64,000 nucleotides of DNA from Balneola sp. (GTDB lineage: Bacteria; Bacteroidota; Rhodothermia; Balneolales; Balneolaceae): positions 62,001 to 126,000 of the forward strand of contig JAEPNB010000010.1 in NCBI GenBank assembly GCA_017643645.1, given 5' to 3'. The position numbers were made by a program, and so were the translations under genes. The notes under the pieces are model-generated. The model was given only the letters and a program-made list of their open reading frames with translations. It had not been told where the DNA came from and made no database searches. Positions 52,362-62,540 of the stretch are shown one piece after another; position 1 is the stretch's first letter, and every line of letters begins with the position of its first letter.

Positions 52362-53909
52362 TTATTCAGTCCAAAGTCTTTTCAATATCTGCTTTTTGAA
52401 CAGATTTACAAGAAAGCTCATATGTCTCCAAAGGTAAACTCCTATTACAACAATAACCACGCTCATAATTGTAATTCTGTACCATTCCAGATTTTCTAAT
52501 GGCACAAAGATCAGATAGCCCATTGAAAAAATCACAAATGTGATTACAAAAGTTACTTTTTGAGGTATAATGGGATGTTTATAACTCATTGAGGAATACG
52601 TCGCTTTTTGATATTGGTAGTAAGAACTCCAAATAAAAAGCACCATAAAACAGAGAAAAAAGAAGGTGTTTGCAACAAATATCTTATACACACCCACAAT
52701 TTGTGGTATCAATAATAACTCAAAAATTGTGATTATATAAAAGACCAGCAACGGGAATATGATCACGCCTAAAAACCTTTCTTTCAATTGCTTTTCCAGT
52801 TTGATCGGAAACTGTAAATGCATAAGTAATTCCCTGTTTTCGTAGCCATACATATTTGCCATCCCCATTGCGAGTAGCGCTACCGGAATTCCTGCAAGTA
52901 TAGTCGGAATTAATATAGTTTGAGCTGCAGTATATTTTACCTGAAGCAGGATCGGAACATAAACAACCGGAACAACTGCCAGCGTAAGCAATTGTAATTT
53001 ATTATAGGGGTGAATCATCACATAGTAATAATACTTTCCCGCATTTATTCCCATCACGCGTCTTAGAAAAGCCCATAACTTGCTTGTCTGTTGCTCAGCT
53101 TTTCTGATTGTTGGATTTATTAATCCTTCACAGGTTTTCCGAAAATGATCGACTAGTATCAGTCCAATCAAAAGACTTAAAAATCCAAAAATTATAGTAG
53201 CCGTTGTCCACCCGTATTCAACATTTACGGTTTGTAAAAGTAAACCACCCGGGCTCCAGGATAAAAAGGTATTTAATGTTTCTACTCTTGGAACAATTTG
53301 AATAAATATCTCCTGTGAATTTTCTGCAAAGAGTGACACAGCCTGAAACAGGCCGAAGATCAGAAACAAAAAACCCACTACCACTCCGATAAATTTTCTT
53401 TCTACGATCTTGATGAAACGGTGTTTGATAGAGTATATAAGCACATAATTAAAGATAATTGCAGCTACCCCGATCAACACTTGATAAAAGTGAGAAACCT
53501 GAATCATCAAAAACACAAGCCAGGTAAAATTGTATATGATATTCACAGGATGACAAAATCCGATGATCATCAGATATCGGGAAAGTCTTTTCAGAGGAAA
53601 CCCAAAACCGAGCAGCTTTCTGTTTTCTGTAATGTTTAATAGTCTCAGATTTGTGAATGAGAAGTGCATAACCCAATAGGAATTTGCAAATACTAAGAGT
53701 AGAAAAGTATAGATCTCTGGTGTAAGCCAGGGTATCTGTGTTTTCATCCAGGGGTCGGTGTCCAAAAGAATTACAACAATCGCCGTACCTACCAGGTTGA
53801 CTGTCATGATTCCCAAAAACATGATATAGCCTACCAACAGCAACAGCTGAAACCTGTTGAGGTTTGAAACAAAAATTTTCCAATTTAATGCAAGTAGCCT
53901 ACCAAACAT
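52362..53909 (-). CDS. ABC-2-type exporter permease
   Basis: 515 residues with about 12 hydrophobic spans and short charged loops, as expected for a fused or double-length ABC-2 permease. There is no recognisable substrate motif. The partner ATPase is probably the protein at 50709-51467, with lgt between them in the same direction. The exported substrate is unknown. Confidence 0.75.
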   Translation of the reverse strand: MFGRLLALNWKIFVSNLNRFQLLLLVGYIMFLGIMTVNLVGTAIVVILLDTDPWMKTQIPWLTPEIYTFLLLVFANSYWVMHFSFTNLRLLNITENRKLLGFGFPLKRLSRYLMIIGFCHPVNIIYNFTWLVFLMIQVSHFYQVLIGVAAIIFNYVLIYSIKHRFIKIVERKFIGVVVGFLFLIFGLFQAVSLFAENSQEIFIQIVPRVETLNTFLSWSPGGLLLQTVNVEYGWTTATIIFGFLSLLIGLILVDHFRKTCEGLINPTIRKAEQQTSKLWAFLRRVMGINAGKYYYYVMIHPYNKLQLLTLAVVPVVYVPILLQVKYTAAQTILIPTILAGIPVALLAMGMANMYGYENRELLMHLQFPIKLEKQLKERFLGVIIFPLLVFYIITIFELLLIPQIVGVYKIFVANTFFFLCFMVLFIWSSYYQYQKATYSSMSYKHPIIPQKVTFVITFVIFSMGYLIFVPLENLEWYRITIMSVVIVVIGVYLWRHMSFLVNLFKKQILKRLWTE

Positions 53910-53954
53910 GAAACCTTTTGATGAATTACATAGAGTTTACGTCTTCAGTAGTAA

Positions 53955-54683
53955 CTAATCAAAATAAAAGTTGAAGCCAATTAGAAAACTAAAATAATTG
54001 TGTCTGCTATCTTCCATTATTTTTAGAATAGAAGTTTGTTGATTTAGCGGCATTTGTTCTACACTTTCATTAAAAACCGGTGTAAATAAAGAGGTGTATC
54101 TGCTTTCAAGAGTTATGATCACGGGCTTTGTTGCAATTTCCACTCCTCCGGCCATTACAAAACCGTACAGAAAATCTTCGGTATGTTCATCTATATCTCC
54201 ACCAAAAAAGAAGTTGTCCAACGACCTGTCCGGGTCTGGTACATTTGATGTAAATATAATCTCTGATTTGGTTTTAACTTCCATGATACCGCCAATCATG
54301 AAATTGGGATTAATTTTATTATCCGGAAATAGATCGATCCGCGGCAATATTGAAAATCCAATATGCTCGAACTCATAATTCGCTTTTGCTGAAGGGTCTA
54401 CTCTCGGGTCAACATCATTTATTCTGAATACCGTGCCAAGTTTTTTATAATCAACCTCTATCTGAAAGGATAACAATGAATTTTTAAGCCTACTGTTGTA
54501 AAACACTCCCGTTTGATATGAAGACTTTCCTCCCCACTCTATATTTGCTGTGCCGATTTCTGTTTGCTGATGCGACATGCTCGAAATCGCAACTCCGGAC
54601 TTCATCCCAAAACGGTTTTGTTGGGCATATGAAAGCGAAGATGATAAAACTATCAGAAAAAAAATGATTAGAAATTTCTGCAT
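53955..54683 (-). CDS. Outer-membrane beta-barrel protein (PorT-like)
   Basis: 242 residues from the ATG at 54683 (MQKFLIIFFLIVLSSSLSYAQ signal given in part: LIVLSSSLSYAQ); an ATG four codons upstream is in frame. The body has about eight amphipathic strands (NRFGMKSGVAISSM, SFQIEVDYKKLGTVF, IGFSILPRIDLF, HNYFSFLIGFNFYFD), matching the PorT/OMP_b-brl_2 group. Function unknown. It follows the second barrel gene on the same strand after a terminator. Confidence 0.75.
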   Translation of the reverse strand: MQKFLIIFFLIVLSSSLSYAQQNRFGMKSGVAISSMSHQQTEIGTANIEWGGKSSYQTGVFYNSRLKNSLLSFQIEVDYKKLGTVFRINDVDPRVDPSAKANYEFEHIGFSILPRIDLFPDNKINPNFMIGGIMEVKTKSEIIFTSNVPDPDRSLDNFFFGGDIDEHTEDFLYGFVMAGGVEIATKPVIITLESRYTSLFTPVFNESVEQMPLNQQTSILKIMEDSRHNYFSFLIGFNFYFD

Positions 54684-54701
54684 AAAATAAATCATATAAA
54701 A

Positions 54702-54730
54702 AAAGCAGTTCCAGAATTTGAAACTGCTTT
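54702..54730 (-). terminator. Rho-independent terminator between the two barrel genes
   Basis: On the minus strand AAAGCAGTT pairs with AACTGCTTT around 11 bases, followed by a T-run. It lies 20 bases after the stop of the barrel gene at 54750, so the two barrel genes are probably separate units. Confidence 0.65.
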
Positions 54731-54749
54731 ATAATAGGGAATTTATTTT

Positions 54750-55340
54750 TTAGAATGCGAGACCTATAGTAAGAGTGATTGCTCCGTTTTTAGCAGAATC
54801 ATTAAAATCATTCTCAGCAACATTGCTTAAGCCCGCTGTATATCGTAACCCAAGCCTTAACTTACTAACATCTATTCCGGCGCCTACAACAACTCCAAAC
54901 TCTGTGTCTTTGACATTATCTTCAAGGTTTAAAGCTCCATCATTATTTTCAATTTCTGCTTTTGTATTGAAACTCATATAAGGACCAAAATATACATTAG
55001 GTTTAGCTGCCGGAGTATCAAAGCCAAATTTTAACAATACCGGAACTTGCACATAGTTAACTACAAAGCTTGCATCTGAATTCTCTACATCTGCCCCGTA
55101 CTGAGCATATAACACCTCTGGTTGTACAGAGACCGGGCTTAACGGAATTTTAAAATTTGCATACCCCCCGATCAGAAATCCGGTTTTGTATTCTACGTCT
55201 TCTGTATCATTAAAGGTCGAATAGTTTAACCCTCCTTTTACACCAAACTCAGGTAAAGATTGCGCTTTAGATTGTGATGACAATCCAGCTGTTAAAATTA
55301 AAATGATAAATAAAGAACAAAATCTTTGAATAGTTTTCAT
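54750..55340 (-). CDS. Outer-membrane beta-barrel protein (PorT-like, second)
   Basis: 196 residues with a signal peptide (AGLSSQSKAQ). An eight-strand barrel pattern: EFGVKGGLNYSTF, KTGFLIGGYANFKI, VSVQPEVLYAQYG, VVGAGIDVSKLRLGLRY, and final TLTIGLAF. This is the standard OMP_b-brl_2/PorT-like form common in Bacteroidota-like bacteria. Ligand unknown. Confidence 0.82.
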   Translation of the reverse strand: MKTIQRFCSLFIILILTAGLSSQSKAQSLPEFGVKGGLNYSTFNDTEDVEYKTGFLIGGYANFKIPLSPVSVQPEVLYAQYGADVENSDASFVVNYVQVPVLLKFGFDTPAAKPNVYFGPYMSFNTKAEIENNDGALNLEDNVKDTEFGVVVGAGIDVSKLRLGLRYTAGLSNVAENDFNDSAKNGAITLTIGLAF

Positions 55341-55492
55341 ATCAGGTTTTTTGATTGTTTGTTACCAGTATTTCAACTCCATTCACGAAAGATGGTTCCA
55401 TATTCTATTTTAAGAACTACCTGGGAAGATTAACTTTTTGAAACTTCATGGCCTTTTGTACGAAAGCGTCAATAACTTTCATAAATTTTATA

Positions 55493-56683
55493 ATGACACA
55501 TTCTTTACTCTTTCTTTCTATTCTGATTTTATTCAGCAGTTGCTCTCAAAACAAAATCGAGCATATTGACGGGAACACCATTTCAGAAAAAGATCTTACC
55601 CAACGTATTCAAACCCTCATAGATGAGGCAAAGATCACAGGTTTAGCAGTTACTATTTTCAATGATAATGAAATAGCTTATCAAAAAGGGTTTGGTTATG
55701 CTAACTATGAAACCAAAGATACGCTAACCACAGACCACATCTTTTACGGGGCGTCTTTCAGCAAAGCAATTTTTGGTTATTTAGTAGCTGATCTCGTTCT
55801 TGATGGTACCATTGACCTTGACACTCCGCTTCAGGAATATTTTGATGTACCCATTCCCGATCTGAAATTTGAAAAAGAATGGCGCGGATTTGCTAATCTG
55901 GCGGGAGATGACCGCTATAAAGATATTACCGGAAGAATGTGTCTGAACCATTCCACGGGTTTTCCGAATTGGCGCTGGATAGATAAATCTTTCGATTTTG
56001 ACAGAGATGGAAAAATTCACTTTTTCTTTGATCCTGGTGCTCGATTCAGCTACTCGGGAGAAGGCATGATGCTTTTACAATACGCTATAGAAAAGGTTAC
56101 GGGAAAAGGCTTGGAGGAGCTTGCCCAAGAAAGAATCTTTGGTCCTCTGGAGATGTCTATGACCAGTTATGTTTGGCAAGAGCGTTTTGAAGGAGTTTTT
56201 GTTAATGGACACAGCTCGGAACGAGAAGTTATTCCCAAAGATACCGAAGATGAAGCCAGTGCTGCAGGTTCCATGGAAACCACCCCTGATGACTATGCCA
56301 AATTCTTTGGACATGTTTTGCGCGAAGCCTCAGGTAATTCTGAGCTGACTCAATTAATGTTCAATCCATCACTAAGAATTAACTCCAAAGCACAATTTGG
56401 AGTAGAGGTCTGGCAGGATACAGACGAAAATGATGATATCGAATTGAGTTACGGAATGGGTTGGGGACTCCTCAAATCTCCATTTGGATATGGTGCTTTT
56501 AAAGAAGGAAGTGATCAGGGATGGGAACACTATTCAATTATGTTTCCGGAACAAAAAACAGGCGTCATTATTATGAGCAACAGCGACAACGCAGAAGGAG
56601 TCTTTAAAGAGCTTTTAGAAATAACTATTGGCGATGAGTACACCCCTTGGAAGTGGGAAAAATATATTCCATATGATCAGTGA
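55493..56683 (+). CDS. Beta-lactamase-fold serine hydrolase, lipoprotein
   Basis: 396 residues from the ATG at 55493, which opens a lipoprotein signal (LILFSSC); the in-frame upstream start would put 15 extra residues in front. The class C/Beta-lactamase family site is FYGASFSKAIFGYLV (SxxK near residue 87) with a YSGEGMMLLQYAIEK Tyr motif near 188. It is probably a penicillin-binding-protein-like esterase or peptidase rather than an antibiotic lactamase. It converges with uvrA over 30 bases. Confidence 0.87.
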   Translation: MTHSLLFLSILILFSSCSQNKIEHIDGNTISEKDLTQRIQTLIDEAKITGLAVTIFNDNEIAYQKGFGYANYETKDTLTTDHIFYGASFSKAIFGYLVADLVLDGTIDLDTPLQEYFDVPIPDLKFEKEWRGFANLAGDDRYKDITGRMCLNHSTGFPNWRWIDKSFDFDRDGKIHFFFDPGARFSYSGEGMMLLQYAIEKVTGKGLEELAQERIFGPLEMSMTSYVWQERFEGVFVNGHSSEREVIPKDTEDEASAAGSMETTPDDYAKFFGHVLREASGNSELTQLMFNPSLRINSKAQFGVEVWQDTDENDDIELSYGMGWGLLKSPFGYGAFKEGSDQGWEHYSIMFPEQKTGVIIMSNSDNAEGVFKELLEITIGDEYTPWKWEKYIPYDQ

Positions 56684-56713
56684 AATTACACTTTGGATTC
56701 CGCTATCACTTTT

Positions 56714-59521
56714 CTATAAATATTCCTTCAAATACTGCCCTGTATAGCTTTCTTTCACTTTTGCAATGTCTTCAGGTGTACCTTCTGCTACAATTTGTCC
56801 GCCCGCAAAACCACCTTCCGGACCAACATCAATAATCCAGTCGGCACATTTAATTATATCCAGATTGTGTTCTATGATAATTACAGAATGACCTGAATTA
56901 ACCAATTCGTTAAATGCTTCCAAAAGTTTTGCTACATCTTCGAAATGCAATCCTGTAGTAGGCTCATCAAAAAAGTAAATGGTGTGTTCGGAGCTTTGTT
57001 TGGTCAAGAATCTGGCTAGTTTTACACGCTGAGCCTCCCCGCCTGAAAGGGTTGTCGCACTTTGCCCTAGGTTTAAATATCCCAAGCCAACATCTTCGAG
57101 CGGCTGTAGTTTATTTATGATCGTGGATTCATCCACAAAAAACTCGATAGCTTCAGAGATCGGCATTTCCAATACGTCATGAATACTCTTACCCCGGTAT
57201 TTTACAGCTAATACATCCTTTCGGAAACGAGCGCCATTACAAACTTCGCAAACAAGCTCGATGTCAGCCATAAACTGCATCTCTATTTTCTGAATCCCTT
57301 CGCCCTGACAGTTTTCGCATCTCCCGCCCGGTACGTTAAATGAGAAATGTCCAGGAGTGTAGCCCATTATTTTTGCCTGGCGAGTGTTTGAAAACACATC
57401 CCGAATTCCATCAAACGCTTTGGTATAAGTTGCAGGGTTTGATCTGGAAGAACGTCCGATCGGACTTTGGTCTACCATTTCTAAATTGTGAACACTTGCC
57501 ATTCCGGACAGATCTTTAAACCGTCCCACTTTCTGGTTATAAGAGCCTATATGTTTTTGGATACCTGCATAAACCGTATCGTGCACCAATGTAGACTTTC
57601 CTGATCCTGAAACACCGGTTACTACCACCATCTTTCCCAAAGGAAACTCTACGTCTATATTTTTGAGATTATGCTCGCTGGCTCCTTCAACTTTTATAGA
57701 CCTTCCGTTTCCTTTTCTGCGTTTTTCCGGAACTTCGATCTGCTTTCTCCCGCTTAGGAATTTCCCGGTAAGCGTATCAGATTTCAGCAGGTTTTCAAAG
57801 TTACCTTCAAATACTACTTCTCCACCATGAACTCCGGCAAAAGGTCCAATATCAATTACATTATCAGCTGCTTTCATCATTTCCGGATCGTGTTCCACAA
57901 CCAGAACGGTGTTTCCAATATCTCTCAGAGATTCCAAAATTTTGATCAATCGGTCGTTATCTCTAGGGTGCAAGCCTATTGTTGGTTCATCCAATACGTA
58001 CATACTACCGATCAATGAACTTCCCAAAGCATTCGCCAAACTTATTCTTTGCGACTCACCTCCACTCAAAGTATTCGCAAGTCGATCCAGTGTTAAATAA
58101 TCCAGCCCAACTTCATCCAGATATTTCAATCTTTTTCTGATCTCATACAAGATCTGTCCGGCTACTCCTTGCTCAAATTCTGTGAGTTCAAGATCATCAA
58201 AATAGTCTTTAGCATGTCCGATAGTTAATTCAGACACTTCTCCCGAATGCATTCCTCCGACTTTCACGTACTGGGCATCTTTTCTTACTCTATATCCCTC
58301 ACATTCCGGGCATCGACTATATCCGCGATAGCGGGAATACAACACGCGCATATGAACTTTATACGCCTGATCTTTCACTGTGTCGAAAAAGTTCCAGATT
58401 CCGATATAGTTTCCTTTTCCTTTCCAGATTATGCTCTTCACTTCTTTAGGCAGCTCAGAATAAGGAGTATCAATTGAAAACTTTTCTTCCGATGCTACCT
58501 TTATCAGATCTCTGAGATGGGTACTAAACTTCTGAGTTGTAAATGGGGCAATGGCTCCGTTTCGGATTGTCTTTTCATGATCAGGGATCACAAGATCTTC
58601 ATCTATGCCTGATACTTTTCCAAAACCTTCACACTTCGGACAAGCTCCAAATGGATTGTTAAATGAGAACATTTGCGGCGTTGGCTCTGTAAACTCAATT
58701 CCATCCAACTCAAATCGTTCGCTGAATGGGAATTCATCACCATTTCTTTTTTTAATGGATAATCTTCCGCTTCCGTTTTGAAAAGCTGTTTCCAATGATC
58801 CCGCTATCCTTGTGATTGTTGCTTCATCATCTTTCAGGACCAAGCGATCTACAAGAACCCTGAACTCTTTTCTATTGATCTTTTTTGTATCGATCTCCCC
58901 ATCGGTCAGATCTAGTATACTTTCATCCTTAATATTGATAAGCCTGCTAAATCCTTTTTCCTTTAAAACCTTCAGCTCTTCATCAAGTTTCTTTTTTTCG
59001 TGTTGTGGAATCGGATAAAGAACATAAAACCGATCTCCTTCGTCCATCAGTTTAAAAATCTCTTCAATAACGGTTTTTGGAGTGTCTTTTTTAACCTGAT
59101 TACCGGATACCGGAGAAATTGTTTTCCCAATTCGAGCAAACAATAGCCTTAAATAATCATAGATCTCAGTAGTTGTTCCAACAGTTGAACGGGGATTGCT
59201 CGAGGTGGTTTTTTGCTGAATGGCCATTGCCGGAGAAATACCTTGCATAAAGTCGACATCCGGTTTATCCATTCTTTCAAGAAACTGTCTGGCGTAGCTG
59301 GATAGACTTTCCACATAACGTCGCTGACCTTCCGCATAAATTGTATCAAAGGCCAAGCTAGATTTTCCGGAACCAGAAACCCCCGTTATTACCGTGAGCT
59401 TATTTCTCGGAATTTCTACATCTATATTTTTGAGATTATGAGTCCTCGCGCCTTTTATTATAATTGGTCGTTCCAGCGCTTCCTCTTTTGCTTCAACAGT
59501 AGCCGTTTCTTTTGTGGACAT
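56714..59521 (-). CDS. uvrA: Excinuclease ABC subunit A
   Basis: 935 residues, full length. Two ABC halves: [20 protein letters not shown] near residue 48 and [14 protein letters not shown] near 640, signatures [14 protein letters not shown] near 488 and [14 protein letters not shown] near 826. Zinc-binding CxxC clusters are visible (CPKCEGFG near 290; CENCQGEG and CEVCNGARF near 740). It recognises DNA damage with UvrB in nucleotide-excision repair. Confidence 0.98.
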   Translation of the reverse strand: MSTKETATVEAKEEALERPIIIKGARTHNLKNIDVEIPRNKLTVITGVSGSGKSSLAFDTIYAEGQRRYVESLSSYARQFLERMDKPDVDFMQGISPAMAIQQKTTSSNPRSTVGTTTEIYDYLRLLFARIGKTISPVSGNQVKKDTPKTVIEEIFKLMDEGDRFYVLYPIPQHEKKKLDEELKVLKEKGFSRLINIKDESILDLTDGEIDTKKINRKEFRVLVDRLVLKDDEATITRIAGSLETAFQNGSGRLSIKKRNGDEFPFSERFELDGIEFTEPTPQMFSFNNPFGACPKCEGFGKVSGIDEDLVIPDHEKTIRNGAIAPFTTQKFSTHLRDLIKVASEEKFSIDTPYSELPKEVKSIIWKGKGNYIGIWNFFDTVKDQAYKVHMRVLYSRYRGYSRCPECEGYRVRKDAQYVKVGGMHSGEVSELTIGHAKDYFDDLELTEFEQGVAGQILYEIRKRLKYLDEVGLDYLTLDRLANTLSGGESQRISLANALGSSLIGSMYVLDEPTIGLHPRDNDRLIKILESLRDIGNTVLVVEHDPEMMKAADNVIDIGPFAGVHGGEVVFEGNFENLLKSDTLTGKFLSGRKQIEVPEKRRKGNGRSIKVEGASEHNLKNIDVEFPLGKMVVVTGVSGSGKSTLVHDTVYAGIQKHIGSYNQKVGRFKDLSGMASVHNLEMVDQSPIGRSSRSNPATYTKAFDGIRDVFSNTRQAKIMGYTPGHFSFNVPGGRCENCQGEGIQKIEMQFMADIELVCEVCNGARFRKDVLAVKYRGKSIHDVLEMPISEAIEFFVDESTIINKLQPLEDVGLGYLNLGQSATTLSGGEAQRVKLARFLTKQSSEHTIYFFDEPTTGLHFEDVAKLLEAFNELVNSGHSVIIIEHNLDIIKCADWIIDVGPEGGFAGGQIVAEGTPEDIAKVKESYTGQYLKEYL

Positions 59522-59642
59522 ATTCTCCGTTATTAAAATCGAACCTTCAATATAATGTTTTGATTCATTTGTTTGGGCATCCTTCTCAACAAAAATATTT
59601 GCTGCGAGATTTCCTTCCTTCTTATTTATTTCTGACTTTGCC

Positions 59643-59662
59643 TCACAATTGATACATTGTGA
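59643..59662. promoter_or_regulatory. Inverted repeat upstream of the amidohydrolase gene
   Basis: TCACAAT-TGATAC-ATTGTGA has perfect 7-bp arms and sits 24 bases before the ATG at 59687. It could be a regulator binding site; no regulator gene is adjacent. Confidence 0.3.
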
Positions 59663-59686
59663 AATTCTAAAACTTAATGCGCTATT

Positions 59687-60994
59687 ATGACACGATTTTC
59701 ATCATTTTTAATTCTCTTCTTTGCAGTCACTTTTACTTATTCTGTATCAGCTCAGGATAACATCAGAATCATTCATGCTGGTTCTCTTCTGGCTATTCCA
59801 GGAGAAAAACCTTTATCAAACCAAACAGTTGTTATTAAGAACGGCTCGATCGAAAGCGTTCATTCGGGTTTTAAGTCTTCATCAGAATTAGGTTTTGATG
59901 ATGCAGAAGTAACTGACTTGAAGGATAAATTTGTGATGCCGGGCTTTATTGACATGCATACACACCTGACCGGAGAGCGAGATCCGGATGCTAATCCACA
60001 CGAGTGGACAACAATGAATGAGCAGGATCTGGCTTTCAAATCTTTACCTTATTTGGAAAGAACATTACACGCCGGATTTACTACTGTCCGGAATCTTGGC
60101 GCCGATGCTGAACTGATTGGTGCTATACAAAGAGCCACAGCCAAGGGTCTCATTGCCGGTCCAAGAATTATTTACTCCGCTGGAGCAATTTCTGCAACCG
60201 GTGGCCATGGAGATTCACACGGGTACAGAACTGAAATACTTGAACTGGATGAAAATGTTGGCATTTGTAATGGCGCAGATGACTGCAGAAGAGCTGTTCG
60301 TGCCAGAGTAAAGCAAGGCGCCGGAGTCATAAAAATTACAGCAACCGGTGGTGTTTTAAGTAATACAGCCGCAGGCTTAAGTCAACAGCTTACAGATGAG
60401 GAAATGAAATCGATTGTAGATGCGGCAAACAGCTTAGGCAGAAAAGTAGCCGCTCATGCTCACGCTGCAGATGGTATAAATGCGGCTCTGCGTGCAGGAG
60501 TTAGTTCTATTGATCACGGTTCATACCTAGATGATGAGTCTGTAAAATTGTTTTTAGAAAACGATGCCTGGCTAGTTCCAACGCTGTTAGCAGGAATTTC
60601 TGTTCGGGATGAATTGGTGGTAAACGATCAAATCCCACCGGCCATCGTCGATAAAATAAACACAGTGGTTCCTGTTGTAGAAGCTTCTTTTAAGCGCGCG
60701 CTGAAAGGTGGTGTTAATATTGCTTTCGGTACAGATTCAGGTGTAAGTAAGCATGGCGAAAATGCCCGCGAGTTTGAGATCATGGTTGATTATGGAATGA
60801 GTGAAAGTCACGCCATCAAAACAGCAACTCTTAATGCTGCAGAACTTTTGGGAATGAAAGATCAGATAGGATCAATTGAAGAAGGAAAATCAGCTGATAT
60901 TATCGCTGTAGATAAAAACCCGTTGGACGACATCAGCGAATTAAAGAATGTTACTTTTGTAATGAAAAGTGGCGTTATCTATAAAATGAAGTAA
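59687..60994 (+). CDS. Exported amidohydrolase (imidazolonepropionase/prolidase-like)
   Basis: 435 residues with a signal peptide (FTYSVSAQ). The amidohydrolase barrel motifs are in order: PGFIDMHTHLTG (HxH) near 88, IKITATGGVLS (probable lysine) near 215, VAAHAHAADGI near 258, SIDHGSYLD near 278, and FGTDSGVSKHGEN near 348 (Asp). A composite beta domain wraps both ends. Such exported enzymes often cleave Xaa-Pro or aryl-dipeptides. It ends with a bidirectional terminator. Confidence 0.9.
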   Translation: MTRFSSFLILFFAVTFTYSVSAQDNIRIIHAGSLLAIPGEKPLSNQTVVIKNGSIESVHSGFKSSSELGFDDAEVTDLKDKFVMPGFIDMHTHLTGERDPDANPHEWTTMNEQDLAFKSLPYLERTLHAGFTTVRNLGADAELIGAIQRATAKGLIAGPRIIYSAGAISATGGHGDSHGYRTEILELDENVGICNGADDCRRAVRARVKQGAGVIKITATGGVLSNTAAGLSQQLTDEEMKSIVDAANSLGRKVAAHAHAADGINAALRAGVSSIDHGSYLDDESVKLFLENDAWLVPTLLAGISVRDELVVNDQIPPAIVDKINTVVPVVEASFKRALKGGVNIAFGTDSGVSKHGENAREFEIMVDYGMSESHAIKTATLNAAELLGMKDQIGSIEEGKSADIIAVDKNPLDDISELKNVTFVMKSGVIYKMK

Positions 60995-60998
60995 ATAA

Positions 60999-61029
60999 AA
61001 AAGGTGAGGGCTATCCACCCTCACCTTTT
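60999..61029. terminator. Bidirectional rho-independent terminator
   Basis: AAAAGGTGAGGG and CCCTCACCTTTT form a perfect 12-bp stem with a 7-base loop, with A on one side and T on the other. It serves the amidohydrolase gene and the convergent DUF4097 gene. Confidence 0.8.
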
Positions 61030-61060
61030 ATAACTAACAATAGTATGATATGAAAAAGCT

Positions 61061-62011
61061 CTATTTGTAATTAAGACGAATAGAACCGCCGGAAGTTTTA
61101 GCTCTGATTTTAACTCCTCCACCATTTACAGTTCCTTTTATTTCATCTTTTTCATACTCCCCTGTAAAGTTTTTTAATTCCGCTCTTACACGATTGCCAT
61201 CCAGGTCCAGATCATAGCCATTTTCTTCAGGAACGGTTACGGTAATGCTACCGCCTGAGGTTCTTAAGTTAATAAAATCACTCGGCTTCGTTATTTCTGC
61301 ATTTATTGACCCTCCACTGGTGCTGGCATCCACGCTACCTGAAATTCCTTCTAATGAAATGCTTCCTCCGGATGTTTTAACATCCAGATCACCGTCAACA
61401 TTTTCAGCCTTAATTCTTCCACCACTGGTTCTTGCTTCTGTAGTTCCGACAATTTCATTCAGTGTAATAGATCCACCCGAAGTTCTGATGTCAAGCTCCC
61501 CTCTTATCTCTTCAGCCCGTATAGATCCACCGCTTGTCCGGCCGGATTGTTTTCCCTCTAAATTTACTAACTCAATACTTCCTCCGGAGGTTCTCACATC
61601 ACTTGTTGATTTCACCGGTGCATAAACCACAAATGAAATTGAAGGCGTGTTTCTGTTCCAATTCCAATTTCTTGAATTCTCTCTTTTGGCATGTGCTGTT
61701 ACTGTATTATTTCGTTCTGATATCTCAATTTCCCAGCCTTCCAGATCTTCGTCATCAGCTTGTACATACCTGTTTCTTTTTCGCACATACATTTCAACGG
61801 TTACTTCATCCGTGTCTTTGCCGATCACATCAATACTTCCCCCGGAAGTTTCCACGCTGATTTTAACGCCATCATTCACTGCAAAGCGTTCAATTTTATA
61901 TGCATCATCCGATGATTGCGCCCATCCCATCTTTACCGCAGTAAGCATGATCACAAATGTGAATACCATAGAAACTGCAACTTGTAATTTAAATCTTTTT
62001 GCTCTGTCCAT
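61061..62011 (-). CDS. DUF4097-like exported protein with nine TSGGSI repeats
   Basis: 316 residues from the ATG at 62011, preceded by GGAG at good spacing; a TTG two codons upstream is in frame. A signal peptide (ending WAQ) leads to a right-handed beta-helix-like array. The motif TSGGSI (once TSGGRI) occurs nine times, mostly every 18-22 residues in the middle. This matches DUF4097/adhesin-like beta-strand repeat proteins. Function unknown; an envelope stress or surface role is possible. Confidence 0.8.
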   Translation of the reverse strand: MDRAKRFKLQVAVSMVFTFVIMLTAVKMGWAQSSDDAYKIERFAVNDGVKISVETSGGSIDVIGKDTDEVTVEMYVRKRNRYVQADDEDLEGWEIEISERNNTVTAHAKRENSRNWNWNRNTPSISFVVYAPVKSTSDVRTSGGSIELVNLEGKQSGRTSGGSIRAEEIRGELDIRTSGGSITLNEIVGTTEARTSGGRIKAENVDGDLDVKTSGGSISLEGISGSVDASTSGGSINAEITKPSDFINLRTSGGSITVTVPEENGYDLDLDGNRVRAELKNFTGEYEKDEIKGTVNGGGVKIRAKTSGGSIRLNYK

Positions 62012-62228
62012 TTTCAAACTCCGATTTTTGTTCTAAACTCCGTACGGTTATCATTCATTGATGTTTCAATACCGCAGTTGTTAGACTCATGATTTTGAAA
62101 AAAGTTACAGCGCTGATGCTTTTGAATGAGTATCATCCACAATATTAACAAACCCGACTATTATTTCTCCTTCTTCCCATACTATAATAATTGGTATTCT
62201 ATTCATCGGTATTGGTATTTACCATTTT

Positions 62229-62537
62229 GTGAATCCAGGATTCTTTTTAAGAATTATGCCTGATTATATACCAAACCACAAAGCAATGGTTTTTTGGAGT
62301 GGGGTTGCTGAGGTAATGGGGGGAATTGGAATTTTGATTCCATTTACAAAAACATATGCGGCCTGGGGATTGATCCTGTTGCTCATCGCTGTTTTTCCGG
62401 CAAATATTGATATGTTCTTAAAAGCTTATCAAAAGCAGGGATGGAGTTTATATACTTTTCTCACTTTGCTTAGACTCCCGCTCCAATTCGTGCTCATATA
62501 TTGGGTGTATTGGTCAGCTGAACTCAAAATTGGTTAG
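62229..62537 (+). CDS. DoxX-like membrane protein with unclear start
   Basis: The first usual start is GTG at 62229 (102 residues). The family's conserved first helix, however, is encoded upstream in the same frame: IGILFIGIGIYHFVNPGFFLRIMP begins near 62190 (given in part as FIGIGIYHFVNPG). The frame is open from 62130, but has no ATG, GTG or TTG before 62229; only ATT or ATA codons. A rare start codon or a sequence/frameshift error is likely. The C-terminal part has AAWGLILLLIAVFPANIDMFL. Function unknown. Confidence 0.7.
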   Translation: MNPGFFLRIMPDYIPNHKAMVFWSGVAEVMGGIGILIPFTKTYAAWGLILLLIAVFPANIDMFLKAYQKQGWSLYTFLTLLRLPLQFVLIYWVYWSAELKIG

Positions 62538-62540
62538 GTA

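Noticed and set aside
61245-61625. Plus-strand frame with repeated PPLV/PPEVL units, and an apparent tandem DNA repeat
   Set aside because: Both come from the TSGGSI-coding repeats read backwards. Spacing varies and there are no unique spacers, so it is not a CRISPR array.
62126-62263. Short frame starting at ATG 62126
   Set aside because: It gives an aromatic, low-complexity 45-residue product that crosses the DoxX-like frame; more likely a remnant of a frameshift than a gene.
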